Below are positions 1 through 6,040 of a DNA stretch of 6,040 nucleotides, one piece after another (within the stretch, counting starts at the first letter, position 1; every line of letters starts with the position of its first letter). The translations under genes and the position numbers were made by a program. The notes beneath the pieces were generated by a model. The model did not search any database, had not been told where the DNA came from, and saw nothing but the letters and a program-made list of their open reading frames with translations. Origin of the DNA: an uncultured Clostridia bacterium (GTDB lineage: Bacteria; Bacillota; Clostridia; Oscillospirales; Oscillospiraceae); contig CAMGPO010000079.1 of the NCBI GenBank assembly GCA_946060825.1, forward strand, positions 1 to 6,040, written 5' to 3'.

Positions 1-14
1 GTTTGGAGACTGCC

Positions 15-1856
15 ATGAACAAGGTACTGAAAACCATTCTGATCCTTCTCCTGATCCTGGCCGTCCTCGCGGCCGGATTCTGGTATTTCTTCCTCTACCG
101 CAGCGGACTGCCCGCCTCCCTCTATGCCTCCTATGCCGGCGTGCTGGAAAAAGGCGGCCGATATACCGCCGCCGCCCGGCTTTACGGCAAGGCCATGGAT
201 CTCACGCCGGAGGACACGGAGCTTGCCCTCAAAGCTGCTGCGGTCTATGAGAAGGCTGGCAACAACACGAAAGCGGAGTACTCTCTGGTGCGGTCCATTG
301 CCCTGAATCCGGAGTGTACCGACCTCTACCTCGCTCTGTCTGCCCTTTACGTCCGGGAGGATAAGCTGCTTGATGCGGAGCGTCTCATTTCTGCCTGCGC
401 CAACGAGAGCGTGAAAGAGGCGCTGACGGCAATGCGTCCGGCTGCTCCGGTCATTCAGCCGGACGGCGGCTTTACGCTGGAGCCGACGACTTTCTCCCTC
501 TCCTATTCCGGTGGATCCGCCTACTTTTCCCTGACGGAGGAATATCCCACCCTGGCTGACGAACCTTATGCCGGACCGGTTGAGCTGGACTACGGCGTCA
601 CGACGGTCTCTGCCATCGTTGTCAGCGAGAATGGTCTTGTCAGTCCCCTCTCTGCGGCAGAATTCACCGTCTGCGGAGAGATCGAAGAAGTTGTCTTTGC
701 GGACGAAGCCTTTGATGCCATGATCCGGGAGCTTCTTGGGAAGGGCGTCCATGCCGAGATTCTCTCCACAGAACTCTGGTCCATTGACGAACTGACCATC
801 CCCGCTGAGATTGCCAACCTTACCGACCTCTCCCACTTCGTCGGGCTCAAAACCCTGAACCTGCAGAACAGCGCCGCCGCCGATTTCACGGTGCTGGCCG
901 ATCTTCCCGCATTGACCTCGCTGGACGTGACCGGCAGCCAGCTTGGCAGCGAAGATGTCGCTGCCATCGGCTCCATCCCGACGCTGACGGAGCTGCACAT
1001 GGGAAGCTGCGGCGTCTCCTCTCTCGACGATCTCGCCGGACTGACCGCTCTGACGGTGTTGGACGCTCCGGACAACCGAATTTCTGACATCTCCGCCCTT
1101 GCTGCCATGCCTTCCCTGCAGGAGGTCAACCTCTCCGGCAACCGGATCACTTCCATCTCGCCGCTGACGGCGGCGACCCAGCTCACGGTGCTGGATCTCT
1201 CCGGAAACCAGTTCGGCAATCTCGGCGCCATCTCCGCCAATACAGCCCTGACTTCCCTGAATATTTCCGCCTGCGGAATCAGCGATCTCTCGCCTCTGGA
1301 AAACAAGACCGCCCTGACAGTTCTCGACGCCTCCTCCAACGATATCACCGACGTGACCGCCCTGCAGGGCTGCACGTCCCTGCTGGATCTCAAGTTGGCG
1401 GGCAACGAGATTACCGACCTCTCCCCCATCACCATTTTGACGTCCCTCGAAAATCTGGACGCTTCCAGCAACCAGATCGAGGAATCACCCCATTTCACGG
1501 ATGGCTCTTCCCTGATTACCCTGAATCTCTCCTTTAACAAGTTGACAGAGGTAGATGGCCTGGTCAATCTCCACAAACTCAACTACATCTGTCTTAACGA
1601 CAACAGTCTGACCGACATCTCTGCCATTGCGAATCTCGCCTCCCTGCTTCAGGTGGATGCTTACCGCAATCCGCTGGTCGGCGCAGCAAGTCTGGAAGCG
1701 CGCAGCATCCTCGTCAACTACGATCCCGGCTATGTTCTGCCGGAGGAACTGACGGAAGATGAGGACGAGGCAGCGGCCGAAGGCGCTGCTTCCGGCAGCG
1801 GAACCGGATCCGGCCTGTCCCTCGATGGGCAAGTGCAGGAGGCCAACGGCGGCTGA
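15..1856 (+). CDS. Membrane-anchored TPR / chitobiase-C-like / leucine-rich repeat protein (internalin-like), function unknown
   Basis: A 613-residue protein with no close family that I can name. In order it has: a short basic N-terminus (K3, K6); a hydrophobic segment at about residues 7-26 that looks like an uncleaved signal anchor, with no lipobox cysteine; three back-to-back 34-residue TPR-like helical repeats (34-67, 68-101, 102-135); a beta domain at about 143-219 resembling the chitobiase/hexosaminidase C-terminal fold (pattern YAGPVELDYGVTTVSAIVVS near 185-204); a lead-in helix (about 225-243) typical before bacterial LRRs; 13 LRRs of the 22-residue SDS22/internalin type (278-565); and an acidic then Gly/Ser-rich tail (577-600). 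There is no LPXTG sorting motif. I chose the ATG at 15 because GGAG (5-8) lies 6 nt before it and the membrane segment follows at once; an in-frame TTG at 3 and an upstream extension cannot be excluded. By the positive-inside rule the repeats should face outward, suggesting binding of protein or glycan. Architecture is seen; function is inference. Confidence 0.88.
   Translation: MNKVLKTILILLLILAVLAAGFWYFFLYRSGLPASLYASYAGVLEKGGRYTAAARLYGKAMDLTPEDTELALKAAAVYEKAGNNTKAEYSLVRSIALNPECTDLYLALSALYVREDKLLDAERLISACANESVKEALTAMRPAAPVIQPDGGFTLEPTTFSLSYSGGSAYFSLTEEYPTLADEPYAGPVELDYGVTTVSAIVVSENGLVSPLSAAEFTVCGEIEEVVFADEAFDAMIRELLGKGVHAEILSTELWSIDELTIPAEIANLTDLSHFVGLKTLNLQNSAAADFTVLADLPALTSLDVTGSQLGSEDVAAIGSIPTLTELHMGSCGVSSLDDLAGLTALTVLDAPDNRISDISALAAMPSLQEVNLSGNRITSISPLTAATQLTVLDLSGNQFGNLGAISANTALTSLNISACGISDLSPLENKTALTVLDASSNDITDVTALQGCTSLLDLKLAGNEITDLSPITILTSLENLDASSNQIEESPHFTDGSSLITLNLSFNKLTEVDGLVNLHKLNYICLNDNSLTDISAIANLASLLQVDAYRNPLVGAASLEARSILVNYDPGYVLPEELTEDEDEAAAEGAASGSGTGSGLSLDGQVQEANGG
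114..419 (+). repeat. Three tandem TPR-like 34-residue units
   Basis: Three consecutive 34-residue units with no linker, each carrying the TPR helix-turn-helix spacing (for example YAGVLEKGGRYTAAARLYGKA in unit 1 has the small residues expected at helix contacts). The units begin at protein residues 34, 68 and 102. They start about 8 residues after the predicted membrane segment. TPRs are usually protein-protein contact modules. The third unit is the most degenerate. Confidence 0.72.
846..1709 (+). repeat. Array of 13 leucine-rich repeats, 66-bp period
   Basis: Thirteen copies of an LxxLxLxxN-type repeat. The first Leu of each unit falls exactly 22 residues after the last, except unit 2, which is 24 residues long. 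The ladder position after LxxLxL is Asn in nine units (4-6 and 8-13), Cys in units 3 and 7, and Ser in units 1 and 2. Several units end in (I)xDISxL, as in internalins. Unit 10 is the most divergent in its second half. Some units share similar DNA (for example the starts of units 4, 6 and 8), consistent with growth by duplication. Confidence 0.9.
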
Positions 1857-1865
1857 CAAACCAGA

Positions 1866-1904
1866 AAAAAATCGTCTGTCTCTTTTTAAGGCAGACGATT
1901 TTTT
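1866..1904. terminator. Bidirectional intrinsic terminator between convergent genes
   Basis: An inverted repeat pairs 1866-1881 with 1889-1904 through a 7-nt loop. The stem centre is TCGTCTG with CAGACGA, extended inward by a G-T, a C-G and a T-A pair. The outer arms are A-runs (1865-1871) and T-runs (1899-1904), so each strand shows a GC-containing stem followed by a U-tract. It begins 9 nt after the LRR gene stop and ends 1 nt before the last base of the pncC stop codon, so it can end transcription from both sides. Confidence 0.9.
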
Positions 1905-1905
1905 C

Positions 1906-2373
1906 TTATCTGATTTGGTCTGCAATCAGGCGGATGGCCTCGCGGCAGGCCGCACGGCGGATCTCATCCCGGCTGCCATGCAATTCCAGACGGCGGTGCA
2001 AAACATGGTTCCCGTCAGCATAGCCAACGAACACCAGACCGACAGGGCGGCCGGTGCCGTCGCTGTTCGGCCCGGCGATGCCGGTGATGCCGACGCCGGC
2101 GGAGGCGTGGCAGACGTTTGCCGCCCCCTTTGCCATGGCCTCGGCCACCTGCCATGATACAGCGCCAAAGTCGTCCAGAAGTTTCTGAGGCACCTCCAGC
2201 AGATTGTGCTTGACCTCGTTGCAGTAGGAGACGACGCCGCCCTTGTAAACGTCGGAGCTGCCGGGAACGGCTGTCAGCATGGCCCCCAGCATCCCGCCAG
2301 TGCAGGACTCCGCTGTGGAGAGGGTCATGCTACGCTCCCGGAGCAGCTGCAGAAGAAGCTCCGCCTCATCCAT
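1906..2373 (-). CDS. pncC: Nicotinamide-nucleotide amidase (stand-alone CinA C-terminal domain)
   Basis: A 155-residue cytoplasmic enzyme of the CinA C-terminal/PncC family. The family hydrolyses NMN to nicotinate mononucleotide and ammonia, recycling NMN released for example by NAD-dependent DNA ligase. Visible hallmarks are TAESCTGG at 20-27 (S23 is the likely nucleophile), a YCNEVK segment at 50-55 whose K55 fits the conserved catalytic-site lysine, and the GITGIAGP...RPVGLVFVG block at 95-117. The length fits the stand-alone form; the N-terminal COG1058 (MoCF-like) domain of full CinA is absent. The ATG overlaps the end of thiI by 8 nt (2366-2373), and AAGGTG lies about 8 nt before it inside thiI, which points to translational coupling. 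The bidirectional terminator follows immediately. The family call is firm; activity is inferred from E. coli PncC and other CinA homologues. Confidence 0.95.
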   Translation of the reverse strand: MDEAELLLQLLRERSMTLSTAESCTGGMLGAMLTAVPGSSDVYKGGVVSYCNEVKHNLLEVPQKLLDDFGAVSWQVAEAMAKGAANVCHASAGVGITGIAGPNSDGTGRPVGLVFVGYADGNHVLHRRLELHGSRDEIRRAACREAIRLIADQIR

Positions 2374-3547
2374 AGTACTTCACCTTCACCAGCTCCGTAT
2401 TCTGGAGCGCCCGCTCAATCAGGGCTTCCCGATCCAGTTTCCGCTCCGCCTTGAGAACGCCCTCGAGGGTCGGCTTTGTCTTGGGGTGCTTCGGCGTGAA
2501 GACGGTACAGCAGTCCTCGTAGGGCAGGATGGAGGTCTCCAGAGTGCCGATACGGCGGGCAATTTTGACGATCTCCTCCTTGTCCATGCCGATCAGCGGG
2601 TGGAACACCGGCATGGTCTGCACTACCTGATGGGTCACGGTCATGGCCTCCATGGTCTGGCTGGCCACCTGGCCCAGGTTTTCGCCGGTGACGAGGCACT
2701 GGGCACCGTGATCCCGGGCGATACGCTCCGAAATCTCCATCATGAAGCGGCGCATGATGAGGGTGAAGTATTCCTCCGCGCAGTTGTCCCGGATGGCCTC
2801 CTGAATCTCGGTGAAGCCGACGATATCCACGGTCATCCGGCCGCAGTAGCGGGTCATAAGCTTGGCCAGTTCCAGTACCTTTTCTTTGGCGCGCTCCGAG
2901 GTGTAGGGATAGGAGAAGAAGTGGATGCACTCCACCTCAACGCCCCGCTTGGCGATCATATAGCCGGCCACGGGGCTGTCGATACCGCCGGAGAGCAGCA
3001 CCGCCGCCCGTCCGCCGCTGCCCGTGGGCAGGCCGCCGGCGCCGGGCAGAGACGGGCCGTGGACATAGGCCGCGTGGTCGCGCACCTCGACGTAGACCGT
3101 ATAATCCGGGTTGTGGACGTCCACCGCCAGATCGGGGAACTGCTCCGCAAGCCGTCCGCCGATCTCCTGGGAGATCTGGATGGAGGTCAGAGGGAAGCGC
3201 TTGTCCGCCCGCTTGGACTCCACCTTGAAGCTGCGCGCTGCGGCCAGGTCATCGCCCAGATAGTCGAGGGCGGTCCGGAAAATGGAATCGAGATCCTTCT
3301 CACAGCCGCGGCAACGGCACATGGAGATCACACCGAAGACGGTGCCGCAGGCCTCCCAGGCGCCGTCCATGTCGCAGTCCTCCGACTGCGGCTCCACGTA
3401 GACCGTGGACTGGGTGATATAGACGTTGAAATCGCCGAAGGGGCGCATCCGCCGGGCGACGTTGCCGCGGAGGCGATCCTCAAAGGCCCGGCGATTGGCG
3501 CCCTTGAGAATGATCTCGCCCAGCTTCAGGAGAAACAGTTCGTTCAT
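2366..3547 (-). CDS. thiI: tRNA 4-thiouridine synthase ThiI (rhodanese-less form)
   Basis: A 393-residue cytoplasmic enzyme that adenylates U8 of tRNA with ATP and replaces its oxygen with sulfur to give 4-thiouridine, a near-UV sensor base; in some bacteria it also supplies sulfur for the thiamine thiazole. The N-terminal ferredoxin-like region and THUMP domain occupy about residues 1-165. The PP-loop ATPase domain follows with SGGIDSP at 186-192. PYEDCCTVF at 342-350 carries the cysteine pair (C346, C347) where ThiI proteins have their conserved active-site cysteine. The protein stops near residue 393 and lacks the C-terminal rhodanese domain of E. coli ThiI, as in B. subtilis, where a dedicated cysteine desulfurase donates sulfur. 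No desulfurase gene lies in this window. AGAGG (minus strand, 3556-3560) is 8 nt before the ATG. It has its own promoter behind comM and is coupled to pncC. Odd feature: five cysteines at 58, 67, 77, 79 and 82. Confidence 0.96.
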   Translation of the reverse strand: MNELFLLKLGEIILKGANRRAFEDRLRGNVARRMRPFGDFNVYITQSTVYVEPQSEDCDMDGAWEACGTVFGVISMCRCRGCEKDLDSIFRTALDYLGDDLAAARSFKVESKRADKRFPLTSIQISQEIGGRLAEQFPDLAVDVHNPDYTVYVEVRDHAAYVHGPSLPGAGGLPTGSGGRAAVLLSGGIDSPVAGYMIAKRGVEVECIHFFSYPYTSERAKEKVLELAKLMTRYCGRMTVDIVGFTEIQEAIRDNCAEEYFTLIMRRFMMEISERIARDHGAQCLVTGENLGQVASQTMEAMTVTHQVVQTMPVFHPLIGMDKEEIVKIARRIGTLETSILPYEDCCTVFTPKHPKTKPTLEGVLKAERKLDREALIERALQNTELVKVKYYG

Positions 3548-3582
3548 AGAAAAAGCCTCTTTCTTTGTGACAAATCTCAGGT

Positions 3583-3611
3583 ATTATAGCATGGTAACCG
3601 GCATAAATCAA
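3583..3611 (-). promoter_or_regulatory. SigmaA-type promoter for thiI-pncC
   Basis: On the minus strand, TTGATT (3606-3611, 4 of 6 matches to the -35 consensus), a 17-nt spacer, then a perfect TATAAT (3583-3588) preceded by TGC, an extended -10. The -35 box begins 4 nt after the comM stop codon. Transcription should start near 3576, leaving a leader of about 28 nt before the thiI ATG. This is the best-looking promoter in the window. Confidence 0.82.
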
Positions 3612-3615
3612 CGCC

Positions 3616-5133
3616 TCATTCCCGGCCGATCTTGAAGGAGCGGTAGCGGATGGCCTCGGCCAGGTGCTGCGGCTGAATGGTCTCACTGCCGTCGAGGTCC
3701 GCGATGGTGCGGGCCACCCGCAGGATGCGGTCATAGCTGCGGGCCGTCAATCCAAGGGCATCGAAGGCCTGCCGCATCAGGTCCGTGCCGGCCTCGTCGA
3801 GAGCGCAGTATTTTCGGAGCTGGGGCTGATCCATTCCGGCGTTGCAGGCGATGTCATCCGCAGCATAGCGGGTCTGCTGCAGCGCCCGCGCCCGGTTGAC
3901 CCGTTCCCGGATCATCGCGGAGCTTTCCGCCGGTGCGGTCTGCCGCAGGTCCGCAAAGGGCACGACAGGCACCTCAATGATGAGATCGATCCGGTCCAGC
4001 AGCGGACCGCTGACCCGGCTGAGATAGCGGTCCACTGCCGACCTGGTGCAGGTGCAGCGGTCGGAGGGGTCGCCATACCAGCCACATTTGCAGGGATTCA
4101 TGGCGCAGACCAGCATGAAGTCACTGGGATAGCGGATGGATCCGCTCACCCGCGAAATCGTCACACAGCCGTCCTCGAGGGGCTGCCGCAGCACTTCCAG
4201 GGTCTCGCTGCGGAATTCCGGCAGCTCGTCGAGGAAGAGGACGCCACGGTGGGCCATGGAAATCTCGCCAGGCCGGGGATTGCTGCCGCCGCCGGCGAGG
4301 CCGGGGGCAGAGATGGTATGGTGGGGGCTGCGGAAGGGCCGCTCCGTGATGAGCGGATTCTTTCGGGAAACCTTACCCAGTACCGAATAGATCTGCGTGA
4401 CCTCCAGTTCCTCCGGCCGGGTCATGTCCGGCAGGATCGAGGGCAGCCGCTTGGCCAGCATGCTCTTGCCGGAGCCGGGCGGGCCGATCATCAGGATATT
4501 GTGGCCGCCGGCGGCGGCAATTTCCAAAGCGCGCTTGGCCTGCTCCTGTCCCTTGACGTCGGCAAAGTCCGCAAGAACGCGCCCGCCGAAGCCCGGTTCC
4601 CAGATCTCCGCCAGAGAGATCGGCGCGTTTCCGCTGAGATGATCGGCAAGCTGCCGCACCGACTCCACCGGATAGACCTCCAGTCCCTCCGCCAGCGTAG
4701 CCTCCGGGGCATTTTCCGCCGGAACGAAGAGCTTCCTGATTCCGCACCGCTCCGCCGCCAGAGCCATGGACAGAACGCCGTTGACCGGCCGCACTCTGCC
4801 CTCGAGACTCAGCTCGCCGAGGAAGGCGCAGTCCCGCCCCGGAACCGGGATGCTCTTCATGGCAGCAAGAATCCCCACCAGCATCGGCAGGTCGTAAAGT
4901 GTGCCGGATTTCTTCGTACCCGCCGGAGCCAGATTGATTGTGATGCGGCTGACCGGGGACTTGAACCCGCTGTTTTTGATGGGAGAACGACTCCGCTCCC
5001 GTGCCTCCCGTACCGCCGCGTCCGGCAGACCGACCACGTCAAAGGCCGGCAGTCCGGCGCTGAGGTCGCTCTCCACCGATACCTCGTATCCGGCGATTCC
5101 TTCCAGTCCGAAAGATCTGCAGCTGCATATCAC
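3616..5133 (-). CDS. comM: YifB/ComM family Mg-chelatase-like AAA+ ATPase
   Basis: A 505-residue protein, the usual family length. An N-terminal Lon-S16-like ChlI domain (about 1-165; GLPAFDVVGLPDAAVRE at 27-43) is followed by the Mg-chelatase AAA+ core: Walker A GPPGSGKS 217-224, Walker B GVLFLDE 297-303, sensor 1 around N346, an arginine-finger region LLDRIDL 378-384 and a C-terminal lid GLTARSYDRILRVARTIADL 461-480. Four cysteines (C348, C350, C360, C362) form the family's CxC...CxC insert, possibly a metal site. In Vibrio, ComM is a hexameric branch-migration helicase that widens recombination during natural transformation; its role in Firmicutes is less clear. I chose the GTG at 5131-5133 because AGGAGGTG (5141-5148) sits 7 nt before it and homologues begin just before the SFGLEGIAGYEV segment. 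A longer reading from 5265 adds 44 unlike residues and would start upstream of the predicted promoter. Confidence 0.94.
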   Translation of the reverse strand: MICSCRSFGLEGIAGYEVSVESDLSAGLPAFDVVGLPDAAVREARERSRSPIKNSGFKSPVSRITINLAPAGTKKSGTLYDLPMLVGILAAMKSIPVPGRDCAFLGELSLEGRVRPVNGVLSMALAAERCGIRKLFVPAENAPEATLAEGLEVYPVESVRQLADHLSGNAPISLAEIWEPGFGGRVLADFADVKGQEQAKRALEIAAAGGHNILMIGPPGSGKSMLAKRLPSILPDMTRPEELEVTQIYSVLGKVSRKNPLITERPFRSPHHTISAPGLAGGGSNPRPGEISMAHRGVLFLDELPEFRSETLEVLRQPLEDGCVTISRVSGSIRYPSDFMLVCAMNPCKCGWYGDPSDRCTCTRSAVDRYLSRVSGPLLDRIDLIIEVPVVPFADLRQTAPAESSAMIRERVNRARALQQTRYAADDIACNAGMDQPQLRKYCALDEAGTDLMRQAFDALGLTARSYDRILRVARTIADLDGSETIQPQHLAEAIRYRSFKIGRE

Positions 5134-5140
5134 CGGCAAG

Positions 5141-5148
5141 CACCTCCT
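5141..5148 (-). promoter_or_regulatory. Ribosome binding site fixing the comM GTG start
   Basis: AGGAGGTG on the minus strand is a near-complete match to the anti-Shine-Dalgarno end of 16S rRNA. It lies 7 nt before GTG 5133. The in-frame TTG closer to it would leave only 1 nt of spacing, so GTG is preferred. Confidence 0.85.
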
Positions 5149-5191
5149 CTTTTTTCCTTTACACACGAATGTGTGCCTGCAATTATTCATT

Positions 5192-5220
5192 ATCATACAA
5201 TATATGAGAAAAATTTGCAA
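5192..5220 (-). promoter_or_regulatory. SigmaA-type promoter for comM
   Basis: On the minus strand, TTGCAA (5215-5220, 4 of 6), a 17-nt spacer, then TATGAT (5192-5197, 5 of 6). Transcription should start near 5185, giving a leader of about 52 nt. The leader includes a small hairpin, CACAC (5162-5166) with GTGTG (5171-5175) around a 4-nt loop. Confidence 0.65.
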
Positions 5221-5259
5221 TTCTTTCCGTAAAAACAATGCAACCTGCCCAGTCCAACG

Positions 5260-5291
5260 GGACAATTTCTTGTGAAAACAAGAAATTTTCC
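5260..5291. promoter_or_regulatory. Palindrome in the divergent comM/nifJ control region, possible operator
   Basis: A perfect 10-bp inverted repeat, AATTTCTTGT (5264-5273) with ACAAGAAATT (5278-5287), around GAAA. The pairing continues outward by three more pairs after one C-T mismatch, so the arms are 14 nt (5260-5273 and 5278-5291). It lies 21 nt upstream of the predicted nifJ -35 box and about 40 nt upstream of the comM -35 box. No U-tract follows on either strand, so it is not a typical terminator. A regulator site is inference; I cannot assign the regulator. Confidence 0.5.
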
Positions 5292-5312
5292 AAAAAGGAA
5301 GGGGCTTGGCGA

Positions 5313-5341
5313 TTTACAACCGGAGAAAACTATGATACTAT
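5313..5341 (+). promoter_or_regulatory. Putative SigmaA-type promoter for the pyruvate:ferredoxin oxidoreductase gene
   Basis: TTTACA (5313-5318, 5 of 6 matches to the -35 consensus), a 17-nt spacer, then TACTAT (5336-5341, 4 of 6) preceded by TGA as an extended -10. The start of transcription should be near 5348, with a leader of about 32 nt. Overlapping TATGAT (5331-5336) with TTGGCG (5306-5311) at 19 nt is a weaker alternative. Confidence 0.6.
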
Positions 5342-5364
5342 TATGGTGTCTGTTAATAATACTT

Positions 5365-6040
<676 letters not shown>

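Noticed and set aside
3..14. TTG at 3 as start of the LRR protein
   Set aside because: The GGAG ribosome site overlaps the codons just after it and is spaced for the ATG at 15; the signal anchor also begins naturally at that ATG.
590..1582. Long minus-strand reading frame (330 codons) opposite the LRR gene
   Set aside because: It mirrors the codon bias and repeat pattern of the LRR array, has no recognisable domain, and the plus frame has a clear repeat architecture.
1759..2157. Plus-strand frame across the end of the LRR gene and into pncC
   Set aside because: It crosses the terminator hairpin and two convergent genes and has no ribosome site or domain.
2279..3589. Plus-strand reading frame (436 codons) opposite thiI
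   Set aside because: It is the antisense shadow of a well-conserved gene, rich in His, Ala and Gly as expected for a GC-rich antisense frame, with no family features.
3664..5232. Plus-strand reading frame (522 codons) opposite comM
   Set aside because: The whole comM family signature is on the minus strand. This frame has no domain and also runs through the comM ribosome site and promoter.
5134..5265. N-terminal 44-residue extension of comM from an ATG at 5265
   Set aside because: The extra residues are unlike family members, the predicted promoter (5192-5220) lies inside it, and a strong ribosome site serves the GTG at 5133.
5269..5283. Rex redox-regulator site in the nifJ control region
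   Set aside because: Only one half-site (TTGTGAA) matches; the second half at the expected spacing is missing.
5284..5298. CodY box (AATTTTCWGAAAATT-like) upstream of nifJ
   Set aside because: The left half matches but about four positions in the rest do not; too weak in an A/T-rich gap.

Overview
The window holds five protein-coding genes and reads as a piece of chromosome from an anaerobic, fairly GC-rich Firmicute. The likely group is the Clostridia, perhaps Oscillospiraceae. Three things suggest this: a single-chain pyruvate:ferredoxin oxidoreductase, a ThiI without a rhodanese domain, and sigmaA-like promoters with strong AGGAGG ribosome sites in AT-rich gaps between GC-rich genes. The taxonomy is inference; there is no rRNA or other direct marker.

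Layout. (1) 15-1856, plus strand: a membrane-anchored protein with three TPRs, a chitobiase C-terminal-like beta domain and 13 leucine-rich repeats. (2) 1866-1904: a strong hairpin with A/T tracts on both sides, placed between convergent genes so that it can terminate both. (3) 1906-5133, minus strand, transcribed right to left: comM/yifB (Mg-chelatase-like AAA+ ATPase), thiI (tRNA 4-thiouridine synthase) and pncC (nicotinamide-nucleotide amidase). thiI and pncC overlap by 8 nt and are probably translationally coupled. A near-consensus promoter directly behind the comM stop gives thiI-pncC its own start of transcription. (4) 5134-5379: an AT-rich divergent control region with one promoter for comM, one for the pyruvate oxidoreductase gene, and a near-perfect palindrome between them. 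(5) 5380-6040, plus strand: the first 220 codons of the pyruvate:ferredoxin oxidoreductase gene (nifJ/por), which runs off the window and uses a TTG start.

How the genes fit together. comM, thiI and pncC serve DNA recombination, tRNA thiolation and NAD salvage. They look like a housekeeping cluster rather than a single pathway. The oxidoreductase is the central pyruvate-to-acetyl-CoA step of anaerobic fermentation. I see no mobile element, CRISPR array, tRNA or rRNA, and no clear undescribed multi-gene system. The least familiar item is the TPR-beta-LRR surface protein. After it come the palindrome in the divergent control region and a cysteine cluster in the N-terminal part of ThiI.
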